A stretch of DNA of 11,299 nt, from the NCBI GenBank assembly GCA_043806135.1, contig JAZDHG010000056.1, positions 1 through 11,299 of the forward strand, written 5' to 3'. The stretch's first letter is position 1. Each line of letters begins with the position of its first letter. The position numbers were made by a program, and so were the translations under genes. Origin of the DNA: JAGLQQ01 sp043806135. Its GTDB lineage: Bacteria > Omnitrophota > Gorgyraeia > B26-G9. The notes under the pieces were generated by a model. The model was not told the DNA's origin. It searched no databases and saw only the letters and a list, made by a program, of their open reading frames with translations. Shown piece after piece: positions 6,213-11,299 of the stretch.

Positions 6213-6455
6213 GGCCAGCAGACCGGATTACAGTGATCAAAAAATGATTACAGCGATAAATGCCCGACGAAGTTATCTTTGGAATCATTATTAAGCGTTG
6301 CAATCAAGGGTACGTGGTGATTTTCTAATTCACATAAGTGCAAGCTTTTTACGGAACATTGGTTAAAAATCTTGCACTTATTAAACAAAATAACGCAACT
6401 TTTATATTATCCTATCGTCGATACAAGCAACATTTTTAACTTTTTCAGCACGCCC
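6199..6455. mobile_element. 257-bp MITE with terminal inverted repeats
   Basis: The left end GGGCCTGCTGAAAAGG (6199-6214) matches the reverse complement of the right end, CTTTTTCAGCACGCCC (6440-6455), at 14 of 16 positions. TAGTTA flanks both ends as a direct repeat. There is no reading frame inside, so this is a non-autonomous element that some transposase acted on in trans; its family is not identified. Inside are two copies of GATTACAG(T/C)GAT 20 bp apart (6226 and 6246) and a perfect 11-bp inverted repeat, ATAAGTGCAAG (6334-6344) with CTTGCACTTAT (6371-6381). The element fills most of the 343-bp gap between the divergent LysE-type and MFS genes. Confidence 0.7.
6334..6381. repeat. Perfect 11-bp inverted repeat inside the MITE
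   Basis: ATAAGTGCAAG and CTTGCACTTAT pair without mismatch around a 26-nt loop. No T-run follows directly, so it is not a typical terminator. It is probably part of the folded MITE interior. Confidence 0.7.
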
Positions 6456-6461
6456 TAGTTA
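6456..6461. repeat. Target-site duplication of MITE, right copy
   Basis: TAGTTA directly follows the right terminal repeat and is identical to 6193-6198. Confidence 0.65.
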
Positions 6462-6519
6462 TTGTGCGAAATAAACAGGCGTAGGCACATAGTAGAGCTT
6501 GTAAAACCCTTTCAGGCAG

Positions 6520-7752
6520 ATGAACAAAAAAAACAGTTTTTTAATTTTATCCTGGGCAATGTATGACATGGCGAACCAGTTTTTTGCCCTTAATATAATT
6601 TCCCTGTATTTTGTCCGGTGGATTACATTGGAAAAAGGCGCGCCGGAAATCTTTTACAGCATTGCTTTTGGCATATCTACGATCTTGATTGCTCTGCTGG
6701 CTCCGATACTAGGGACAATTGCTGATATCAGGCGCAGGCACAGGCATTTTTTGATATTTTTTACACTGCTTAGCGTTATATTTACAATGTGTTTGGCGTT
6801 TACTGAGGATATTTTTATGGCACTGCTGTTTTTTGCTATTGCTAATGTCGGATGCCAGACAGCAGTTATTTTTTATAATTCCCTGATGCTGGCAATAAGT
6901 CCCGACCAGAGAGCAGGACTGGTTTCAGGGATGGGGAAAATGTTCGGCTATTTCGGGGCAATCATTGCCCTTGTTTTTACCAAGCCGATTATTATAAAAC
7001 AGGGGTACCAGGCAACTTTTTTTCTCACAGGAAGTTTGTTTTTCCTTTTTTCACTTCCGTGTCTGATATTTGTCAAAGATAATTCGGTGAATACGAAAAC
7101 AGGCATACCTGTAATAATCAACAGAAAACTGATCGTAGATATTTTTAGTAGGCTGAAAATAACACTTTTCAGCTCTAAGCAATACGGCGGACTTAGGGAG
7201 TTTCTAAAAGCGGCTTTCTTCGGGTTGTGTGTTGTGAATGTAACAATACTTTTTATGTCCATTTATGTAACTAAGGTTTTTGGACTTAATGATATTGAAA
7301 TCATTAATTTCATAGCTTTTGCCACTATTTTTGCGATAATCGGCAGTATCGGCTCAGGTATAATCAGTGACTGGATAGGGTATAAACGGACAATGATGGG
7401 GATATTTTTGCTCTGGATCTTTTGCCTTTTTGGAGCAGCATTGGCTGTACCTCCTTTTCATTGGATGATCGGAGCCCTGGCGGGTATAAATTTAGGCTCA
7501 ACCTGGGTTGTATCGCGGGCCCTTGTGGTAAGTGTAGTGCCCAGAGAAGCGGCGGGAGAGGCCTTTGGCTTGTTTAATCTTATCGGATATCTTTCCGCCG
7601 CTGTAGGGCCGATACTATGGGGCTTGCTTTTGCTTGCTATGGGGCATCTGGGGGCATTGGGTTATAGACTGGCTTTAATGTCGTTCATCCCCTTTTTAAT
7701 TATAGGGAGTATTTTTTTGCTGCGTGTGCCTAACATAAAAAGCAATGCGTAG
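6520..7752 (+). CDS. MFS transporter, UMF1/Atg22-like
   Basis: This is a 410-residue polytopic membrane protein with about 12 hydrophobic segments in two halves, joined by a long loop near residues 186-225, as in the major facilitator superfamily. The start SWAMYDMANQFF (about residues 11-22) resembles the WxxYDxAN motif at the N-terminus of UMF1/Atg22-like proteins. LGTIADIRRRHR (about 65-76) and GIISDWIGYKRTMMG (about 279-293) fit the MFS loop motif G-x3-D-x2-G-x-R/K between helices 2-3 and 8-9. The substrate is not predictable; eukaryotic Atg22 moves amino acids out of vacuoles, but the bacterial members are mostly uncharacterised. The MITE ends about 60 bp before the start. No clear promoter is visible and the ribosome binding site is poor. 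Confidence 0.83.
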   Translation: MNKKNSFLILSWAMYDMANQFFALNIISLYFVRWITLEKGAPEIFYSIAFGISTILIALLAPILGTIADIRRRHRHFLIFFTLLSVIFTMCLAFTEDIFMALLFFAIANVGCQTAVIFYNSLMLAISPDQRAGLVSGMGKMFGYFGAIIALVFTKPIIIKQGYQATFFLTGSLFFLFSLPCLIFVKDNSVNTKTGIPVIINRKLIVDIFSRLKITLFSSKQYGGLREFLKAAFFGLCVVNVTILFMSIYVTKVFGLNDIEIINFIAFATIFAIIGSIGSGIISDWIGYKRTMMGIFLLWIFCLFGAALAVPPFHWMIGALAGINLGSTWVVSRALVVSVVPREAAGEAFGLFNLIGYLSAAVGPILWGLLLLAMGHLGALGYRLALMSFIPFLIIGSIFLLRVPNIKSNA

Positions 7753-7760
7753 TATGATAA

Positions 7761-7783
7761 GAGTTAGGGTATAGGGTTTGGGG
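7761..7783. repeat. GGGT-type word array, left outer arm
   Basis: GAGTTAGGGTATAGGGTTTG and the following GGG contain TTAGGGT and ATAGGGT in tandem with a 7-bp step. On the far side of the same gap, 8136-8168 carries the opposite-strand type of word (AATCCTAAAAT, CCCAAAATCC), making a loose outer inverted pair. Confidence 0.4.
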
Positions 7784-7815
7784 CAAGACTGTGTTATCCA
7801 GAAAAATAAATTAAC

Positions 7816-7882
7816 CGCAGATTTACCCCGTTAGATAATAGCTTTGTTGTATCTAATGGGGTGGACGCAGAAGAACGCGGAT
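7816..7882. repeat. CGCAGAT word array, left inner arm, split by a palindrome
   Basis: CGCAGAT (7816-7822), CGCAGA (7866-7871) and CGCGGAT (7876-7882) are copies of one word. The last two are 10 bp apart. The first two are separated by a 38-nt palindrome (7825-7862); without it they would be 12 bp apart, consistent with a continuous array that was interrupted. Confidence 0.5.
7825..7862. repeat. 38-nt palindrome inserted in word array
   Basis: ACCCCGTTAGATA (7825-7837) pairs with TATCTAATGGGGT (7850-7862): 13 pairs, 12 Watson-Crick and one G-T, around a 12-nt loop. The strong stem with no target duplication resembles REP-type or IS200/IS605-end palindromes. That family link is a guess from shape. 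Confidence 0.7.
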
Positions 7883-7889
7883 GTAAAAC

Positions 7890-8016
7890 ATATGCTTAAC
7901 TTGACAAAGTCAAGTTAGGCCTTCACAAACCAAGTTCAGAAGGAAAATACATTTTCCTTACTGAGTATTGGTTTGATGAAGGCATGCGGCTGGAGCGCAG
8001 CCACAAATAAGCATAT
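7890..8016. other. Cloverleaf-like fold of 127 nt, unknown DNA or RNA element
   Basis: The closing stem is ATATGCT (7890-7896) with AGCATAT (8010-8016). Inside are three arms. Arm 1: TAACTTGAC/GTCAAGTTA, 9 perfect pairs, loop AAA (7897-7917). Arm 2: 7919-7983, a long hairpin with GCCTTCA/TGAAGGC and CAAACCAA/TTGGTTTG separated only by one bulged A (7976), then a small internal loop, then CAG/CTG and AAGGAAAAT/ATTTTCCTT with another bulged A (7960). Arm 3: GGCTG/CAGCC (7988-8002), loop GAGCG. The arms do not overlap, so all can form together. There is no T-loop consensus, so it is not a tRNA. It could be a structured RNA or a mobile-element end acting as single-stranded DNA. Confidence 0.6.
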
Positions 8017-8042
8017 AATTTTCCGGAAACAACATTAGGTTG

Positions 8043-8098
8043 CTGCGTTAATTAGCGTTTATCAAGCGAAGCGGGCGGTTAATTAAATTATCTGTGTT
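8043..8098. repeat. CTGCGTT / CTGTGTT word array, right inner arm
   Basis: CTGCGTT (8043), TAGCGTT (8053) and CTGTGTT (8092) are the opposite-strand counterparts of the CGCAGAT/CACAGAT words on the left of this gap, and the first two are 10 bp apart. TTAATTA (from 8048) and TAATTAA (near 8080) also form a short inverted repeat in between. Together with 7816-7882 this brackets the cloverleaf-like fold. Confidence 0.45.
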
Positions 8099-8112
8099 TT
8101 AAAGTGTCAACT

Positions 8113-8146
8113 ATTTTAGGATAAGACAAACTATAAATCCTAAAAT
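8113..8146. repeat. Perfect 10-bp hairpin upstream of the radical SAM gene
   Basis: ATTTTAGGAT (8113-8122) pairs perfectly with ATCCTAAAAT (8137-8146) around a 14-nt loop. The right half also belongs to a CCCAAAATCC-type word array that continues almost to the start codon at 8200. No riboswitch family is recognised. Confidence 0.6.
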
Positions 8147-8199
8147 ACGAAACCCAAAATCCAAAACCAAATTTATGTAAAAGATAATGGGATTTTAAT

Positions 8200-9357
8200 A
8201 TGATCGTTCCATGGAAGAATATAAGCAGATTCACTGCTAAATTTATCAAACAGCCTGAATACGCAATCAATGTTGCAATTAAGCGGTCGCAGGCGTTCTT
8301 GTCGCATTACCTTGGGAATGGCAAAAGTGCTTTGCCTGAAGCGGTCACATTATTTCTTACCTATAAATGCAATCTCCGCTGTAAAATGTGCGGGCAATGG
8401 GGGGAGAGCGGGGTTACGAAGACAAAAGATAAAGAGGATGTTAAAGAAGAACTTTCTTTTGAGGAACTTAAAAAGATTGTAGATGACATGAGTTTTTTTA
8501 AGCCAGGCATCACGCTTTTCGGGGGAGAGCCGCTGCTTTATCCTGCATGTTTAGAACTAATACGGTATATAAAACAAAAAAATATGCATGTTTTGATGAT
8601 CACAAACGCGGCGATGATAAAGGGCAGGGCAGCTGAATTTGCCCAGGCTGGGCTTGATGAGCTGAATGTCTCCCTTGACGGGAGTGAAAAACTGCATGAC
8701 ACTATTCGCGGCATGCCGGGATTATTTAAAAATATTACCGAGGGTTTAAAAGAGCTTAAAAGTTATAAGCAGGAAAAGAGGCTTAAAAAACCATTAGTCA
8801 ATCTGCAGTGCACGATCACAAAATATAATTATCTGCACTTAGAAGAACTGCTTGATGTAGCATTTGATATCGGAGCGAATTCGCTTACTTTTCATAATCT
8901 TATTTTTTTGGGCAAGGATTTGATCGAAAAACAAAAAACTTATGATGAGCAGCTGCAATGTTCATCGTCCGGATGGGATGGTTTTGTATTTGAGCCTGAG
9001 ATCGATGCGGATAAACTGTTTTCCAAGATGCAGGAGATTAAAAACCGCAAGACATCATTTGCGGTTGATTTCTATCCGAATCTTTCTTTAAAGGGATTAA
9101 GGGAATATTATAATAATCCGTCTTATAAACCGTCAGAATACCCGCGGCGGTGTTTAAGCCCGTGGATCTGTGCGTATGTTTTTCCGGATGGCGATGTGCG
9201 GCCATGCCTTAATTCCACGTATGCTTTCGGCAATATAACGGAAGATAAATTCTCGAATATCTGGAACAGTGAAAAGGCAGTCAGGTTCAGAAAGAGCCTT
9301 AAAAAAAGCGAGTTATTTCCTATATGCGTGAGATGTACGGAATTGTATAGATACTAG
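8200..9357 (+). CDS. Radical SAM protein with C-terminal SPASM-type cysteine domain
   Basis: This is a 385-residue radical SAM enzyme. CNLRCKMC holds Cys57, Cys61 and Cys64 (CX3CX2C), which bind the 4Fe-4S cluster that cleaves S-adenosylmethionine. GGEPLL (108-113) is the GGEP motif contacting SAM, and ELNVSLDG lies on a later strand of the partial barrel. The C-terminal 70 residues carry further cysteines (RRC, WIC, RPC after PDGDV, then PICVRC) together with FGNI and IWN, the usual pattern of a SPASM domain binding extra Fe-S clusters. SPASM proteins include peptide maturases and many uncharacterised enzymes in sugar or cell-surface gene regions. No small precursor peptide is visible nearby, so a maturase role is not supported. 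The nearby glycosyltransferase fits a surface-glycan setting only weakly. There is no clear Shine-Dalgarno sequence. The substrate is unknown. Confidence 0.92.
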   Translation: MIVPWKNISRFTAKFIKQPEYAINVAIKRSQAFLSHYLGNGKSALPEAVTLFLTYKCNLRCKMCGQWGESGVTKTKDKEDVKEELSFEELKKIVDDMSFFKPGITLFGGEPLLYPACLELIRYIKQKNMHVLMITNAAMIKGRAAEFAQAGLDELNVSLDGSEKLHDTIRGMPGLFKNITEGLKELKSYKQEKRLKKPLVNLQCTITKYNYLHLEELLDVAFDIGANSLTFHNLIFLGKDLIEKQKTYDEQLQCSSSGWDGFVFEPEIDADKLFSKMQEIKNRKTSFAVDFYPNLSLKGLREYYNNPSYKPSEYPRRCLSPWICAYVFPDGDVRPCLNSTYAFGNITEDKFSNIWNSEKAVRFRKSLKKSELFPICVRCTELYRY

Positions 9358-9360
9358 AAA

Positions 9361-9422
9361 CACGAATAAAACAAATTGCACACGAATTAGCACGAATTGA
9401 TGGACACGAATTACACACGAAT
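9361..9422. repeat. CACGAAT word array, left arm of the GxxExxY module
   Basis: CACGAAT occurs at 9361, 9381, 9391, 9405 and 9416, with steps of 20, 10, 14 and 11 bp, so about one helical turn or two. The array starts right after the radical SAM stop codon and ends about 20 bp before the GxxExxY start. It is mirrored downstream at 9830-9889. Confidence 0.8.
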
Positions 9423-9443
9423 GTGCACAAACTAAGAGGCAGG

Positions 9444-9830
9444 ATGAGCGAAGGCAAGAAAGATAAAATTATCTATAAGGAGTTGTCGTATAAGATAGTA
9501 GGATGTTTTTACAAAGTTTATAATACACTTGGTCCCGGACATAAGGAAAGTGTTTACCAAAAAGCTATAAGTATAGAGTTTGATAAACAAAAGATACACT
9601 CTCAACAACAGAAGAAGATTCAGTTAAAATATGAAGGCGAGAAAGTTGGTGTTTACGAGCCCGACTTCATAGTGGAAGGCAAGATAATTGTTGAGATCAA
9701 ATCTACAATAAATATGCCCAAGGTATTTGAAAAACAGCTTTATTATTATCTAAAAGCGACTGATTATAGCCTGGGGTATTTGGTTAATTTCGGGACAAGT
9801 GAAATAGATATCCGTCGCCGTGTTTTGTGA
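9444..9830 (+). CDS. GxxExxY protein (PD-(D/E)XK nuclease-fold family)
   Basis: This is a 128-residue protein of the GxxExxY family, placed by Pfam in the PD-(D/E)XK nuclease superfamily. The naming motif is clear: LGPGHKESVYQKA with Gly32, Glu35 and Tyr38. EPDFIVEGKIIVEIK supplies Asp74, Glu84 and Lys86, the expected D-(x)n-E-x-K metal and catalytic triad, so an active nuclease is possible. The C-terminus (FEKQLYYYLKATDYSLGYLVNFG) is also typical. I chose the ATG at 9444, preceded by AAGAGG (9434-9439); a GTG at 9423 lies in the repeat array and has no such site. The gene sits between inverted word arrays and interrupts the space between the radical SAM and glycosyltransferase genes. The biological role of the family is not established. 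Nuclease activity is inferred from the fold. Confidence 0.92.
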   Translation: MSEGKKDKIIYKELSYKIVGCFYKVYNTLGPGHKESVYQKAISIEFDKQKIHSQQQKKIQLKYEGEKVGVYEPDFIVEGKIIVEIKSTINMPKVFEKQLYYYLKATDYSLGYLVNFGTSEIDIRRRVL

Positions 9831-9889
9831 TTTGTGTCAATTTGTGTATTAATTAGTGGAAATTAGTGTGTAATTTGTGAGAATTTGTG
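9830..9889. repeat. ATT(T/A)GTG word array, right arm of the GxxExxY module
   Basis: ATTTGTG or ATTAGTG occurs at 9830, 9840, 9852, 9862, 9873 and 9883, with steps of 10, 12, 10, 11 and 10 bp (mean 10.6, close to the DNA helical repeat). The reverse complement, CAC(A/T)AAT, corresponds to the left-arm word CACGAAT, so the two arms are inverted. The first copy starts on the last base of the GxxExxY stop codon, and the last ends 4 bp before the glycosyltransferase ATG. Confidence 0.8.
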
Positions 9890-9893
9890 TAAT

Positions 9894-11054
9894 ATGAAAA
9901 AGATAAAGATTGCTCAAATAATTACCCGCATGGATTGGGGAGGGGCTCCGGATATAGTGCGCATGCTGTGTCAGGGTCTTGATGCGTACAAGTATGAGGT
10001 TACGCTTGTTTGCGGAAAGAACATGTATCCCACAGAAAAAACAAAAGTATTCCTTGAGAGCCTTAAGGAGAGGTTTGTTATTATCCCGGAATTAAAACGT
10101 GATATAAATCCGGTTTTTGACGCTCTGGCATTGCGCAGATTGTACTTCCTGTTTAAAAAGGGAAATTTCGATATTGTGCATACCCATACTGCCAAGGCCG
10201 GATGTTTAGGCAGAATTGCCGCTAAACTTGCCAATATAAAAGTAATTGTGCACACATCGCACGGGCATAATTTTTACGGATATTTCGGACCCATTATCAG
10301 TAAACTTATAATTTTTGTGGAACGAGCTTTAAGTTCTTTTACAGATAAGATCATAACCTTGACCAGATTGGAGCAGAGTGACCTGCTGCGTTTTAAAGTG
10401 GCGGCTCAAGAAAAAACAGCAGTTGCGCATACTGCAGTTGAATTCAGCAGTATTAATAAAACAAATGCCCATAGAAGTGACTTATTGAAAAAGGAACTTG
10501 GGGTTAAAGACGGACACATTGTTGTCGGCATGGTCGGTAGACTTGAGCAGATCAAAGGAGTGAAATATTTTATTGAAGCAGCACTTCAAGTGGCGCAAAA
10601 AATTAAGAATGTGCAGTTTGTTCTGGTGGGAGAAGGCAGTTTGAAAACAGAATTAAAGATGAGAGTTAAACAGGCCGGATATGAAGAACACTTTATATTC
10701 TGCGGATGGCGCGATGATGTATCTGATATAATGTGCCTGATGGATATGATGGTGCTGGCTTCCTTAAATGAAGCCGTAGGACTTGTGCTGATCGAAGCTC
10801 AAGGGCTGGGGATTCCGGTTATTGCAAGTAAAGTAGGCGGAATACCGGAAGTTGTGGATGATGGTAAGAGCGGGATACTTGTCGAGGCAAAAAGTGCAGA
10901 AAAGCTGACAGAGGCAATGAGTACACTTATACAGGATGAGTTGAAAAGACGGTCAATGGGCAAAGCAGCTGCGGATTTTGTACAGAGTAAATATGATACG
11001 GCTGATCTTTGCCGGATAATTATGCAAACATACGAGGGATTATTAAAAGGTTAA
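9894..11054 (+). CDS. GT4-family glycosyltransferase
   Basis: This is a 386-residue retaining glycosyltransferase with the two-domain GT-B fold, of the usual length for CAZy family GT4. It would move a sugar from a nucleotide-sugar donor to a lipid-linked or glycan acceptor at the cytoplasmic face of the membrane. The N-terminal domain starts KIAQIITRMDWGGAP with the GGAP loop (16-19), followed by VHTHTAKAG near 95-103. The C-terminal donor domain contains VGRLEQIKGV (near 214-223), LVGEG, and ASLNEAVGLVLIEAQGLGIPV, in which Glu293 and Glu301 form the E-x7-E motif. I chose the ATG at 9894; the in-frame TTG at 9885 lies in the repeat array. No Shine-Dalgarno sequence is visible because the array runs up to the start. 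Donor and acceptor are unknown; a role in surface polysaccharide is plausible. Confidence 0.92.
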   Translation: MKKIKIAQIITRMDWGGAPDIVRMLCQGLDAYKYEVTLVCGKNMYPTEKTKVFLESLKERFVIIPELKRDINPVFDALALRRLYFLFKKGNFDIVHTHTAKAGCLGRIAAKLANIKVIVHTSHGHNFYGYFGPIISKLIIFVERALSSFTDKIITLTRLEQSDLLRFKVAAQEKTAVAHTAVEFSSINKTNAHRSDLLKKELGVKDGHIVVGMVGRLEQIKGVKYFIEAALQVAQKIKNVQFVLVGEGSLKTELKMRVKQAGYEEHFIFCGWRDDVSDIMCLMDMMVLASLNEAVGLVLIEAQGLGIPVIASKVGGIPEVVDDGKSGILVEAKSAEKLTEAMSTLIQDELKRRSMGKAAADFVQSKYDTADLCRIIMQTYEGLLKG

Positions 11055-11055
11055 G

Positions 11056-11084
11056 GACGCAGTTTTAAGTAAAAAGGGAAAATA
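11056..11084. repeat. 29-bp dispersed repeat, copy 2
   Basis: This stretch begins GACGCAGTTTTAAG and matches 1367-1395 at 25 of 29 positions by eye, in the same orientation. It starts 1 bp after the glycosyltransferase stop codon. It is followed by CCATGGCCAATGGCC (11087-11101), another repeat-like word containing the near-palindrome GGCCAATGGCC. Confidence 0.55.
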
Positions 11085-11229
11085 GTCCATGGCCAATGGC
11101 CGATAGCTAATAGGAAAAACGAAAAAATCACGAATGATAATTATGAGGTACTAGTGAAATGTATTATTTGGGAGATATGTTTACAATGAAAGATGTTATC
11201 AGTTAATGGCTGAGAAAACTATTTTTACT

Positions 11230-11294
11230 TCCGCCACAAAGATTGGCGGACAGGCATTCTCCTCTGCCTCAGGCGGACTCCGAGGCGTGCAGAG
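11230..11294. repeat. Two GC-rich hairpins at the window end
   Basis: Hairpin 1: TCCGCCA (11230-11236) with TGGCGGA (11244-11250), 7-nt loop. Hairpin 2: CTCTGC (11262-11267) with GCAGAG (11289-11294), containing an inner GCCTC/GAGGC alternative. GGCGGAC occurs directly in both (11245 and 11272). No T-run follows either stem inside the window, so I do not call a terminator. The block is far more GC-rich than its surroundings and may continue beyond the edge. Confidence 0.55.
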
Positions 11295-11299
11295 TAAAT

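Noticed and set aside
6334..6381. Rho-independent terminator
   Set aside because: The loop is 26 nt and no T-run follows; the structure lies inside the MITE between divergently transcribed genes, where no terminator is needed.
7764..7783. Telomere-like repeat (TTAGGGT)
   Set aside because: Only two or three imperfect copies in a bacterial intergenic gap; they fit the local word-array pattern better.
7895..7920. Integron attC site (GCTTAAC and GTTAGGC fit the R-box consensus)
   Set aside because: The boxes enclose only a short perfect hairpin with an AAA loop. There are no L boxes or expected spacing, and no integrase or cassette structure is visible.
7890..8016. tRNA or tRNA-like gene
   Set aside because: The arm lengths are wrong, there is no T-loop consensus, no anticodon arm of normal size and no acceptor stem with CCA.
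8088..8270. 60-codon minus-strand reading frame in the gap before the radical SAM gene
   Set aside because: It reads through the word array, the hairpin and the start of the radical SAM gene, and matches no family I know.
8200..9357. Radical SAM peptide maturase with precursor (RiPP system)
   Set aside because: No small Cys-rich or repeat precursor gene is visible within the neighbouring gaps, so only the enzyme family can be supported.
9361..9422. CRISPR array
   Set aside because: The repeated unit is only 7-8 bp with steps of 10-20 bp. There are no 25-35 bp repeats, no spacers of regular length and no cas genes.
9423..9443. GTG start for the GxxExxY protein
   Set aside because: It overlaps the left repeat arm and has no ribosome binding site; the ATG at 9444 has AAGAGG upstream and gives a normal N-terminus.
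9885..9893. TTG start for the glycosyltransferase
   Set aside because: It lies in the word array, whereas the ATG at 9894 begins the normal N-terminus of the family.

Overview
The window looks like a stretch of an AT-rich, Gram-negative-type bacterial chromosome, probably from an uncultured lineage. My best guess is Omnitrophota (former OP3) or a relative. That is an inference from three things: a GxxExxY gene between short-word repeat arrays, intergenic gaps filled with degenerate 10-12 bp word repeats, and the exported TPR, AsmA-like and DUF3887-like proteins. No rRNA, tRNA or marker gene is present to confirm it.

Layout. 1-620: the 3' part of an IS4-family transposase gene, cut by the window edge. 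785-1283: a promoter and a small secreted DUF3887-like protein. 1284-1576: a gap with degenerate repeats. 1577-2110: a macro-domain protein. 2111-2351: a probable extended -10 promoter, three hairpins and an inverted word array. 2352-4944: two overlapping genes, an exported TPR protein and an AsmA-like inner-membrane-anchored protein, likely one envelope-biogenesis operon. 4953-5041: another inverted word array. 5138-5560: a second DUF3887-like secreted protein, paralogous to the first, overlapping tail-to-tail with a LysE-type exporter on the minus strand (5538-6176). 6193-6461: a 257-bp MITE with terminal inverted repeats and a 6-bp target duplication. 6520-7752: a UMF1/Atg22-like MFS transporter. 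7753-8199: a 447-bp gene-free gap with nested inverted arrays, an inserted palindrome and a 127-nt cloverleaf-like fold. 8200-9357: a radical SAM/SPASM protein. 9361-9889: a GxxExxY (PD-(D/E)XK-fold) gene between inverted, helically phased repeat arrays. 9894-11054: a GT4 glycosyltransferase. 11055-11299: repeats and hairpins, cut by the window edge.

How the parts relate. The TPR and AsmA-like genes are the clearest functional unit and suggest outer-membrane or lipid-transport work. The radical SAM protein and glycosyltransferase may belong to a surface-polysaccharide or glycoconjugate region, but only two genes are visible and a GxxExxY module separates them. The two transporters show no obvious link to their neighbours.

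The most unusual signal is non-coding. At least three gaps (2206-2284, 4953-5041, 7816-8098), plus the GxxExxY locus, share one architecture: short words repeated about every 10-12 bp (one helical turn), in one orientation on the left and the opposite orientation on the right. Only the last holds the nuclease-fold gene. One of the others holds a cloverleaf-like fold, and the remaining two are nearly empty. This suggests a family of elements with full and empty forms. Whether the GxxExxY protein acts on these arrays is a hypothesis.
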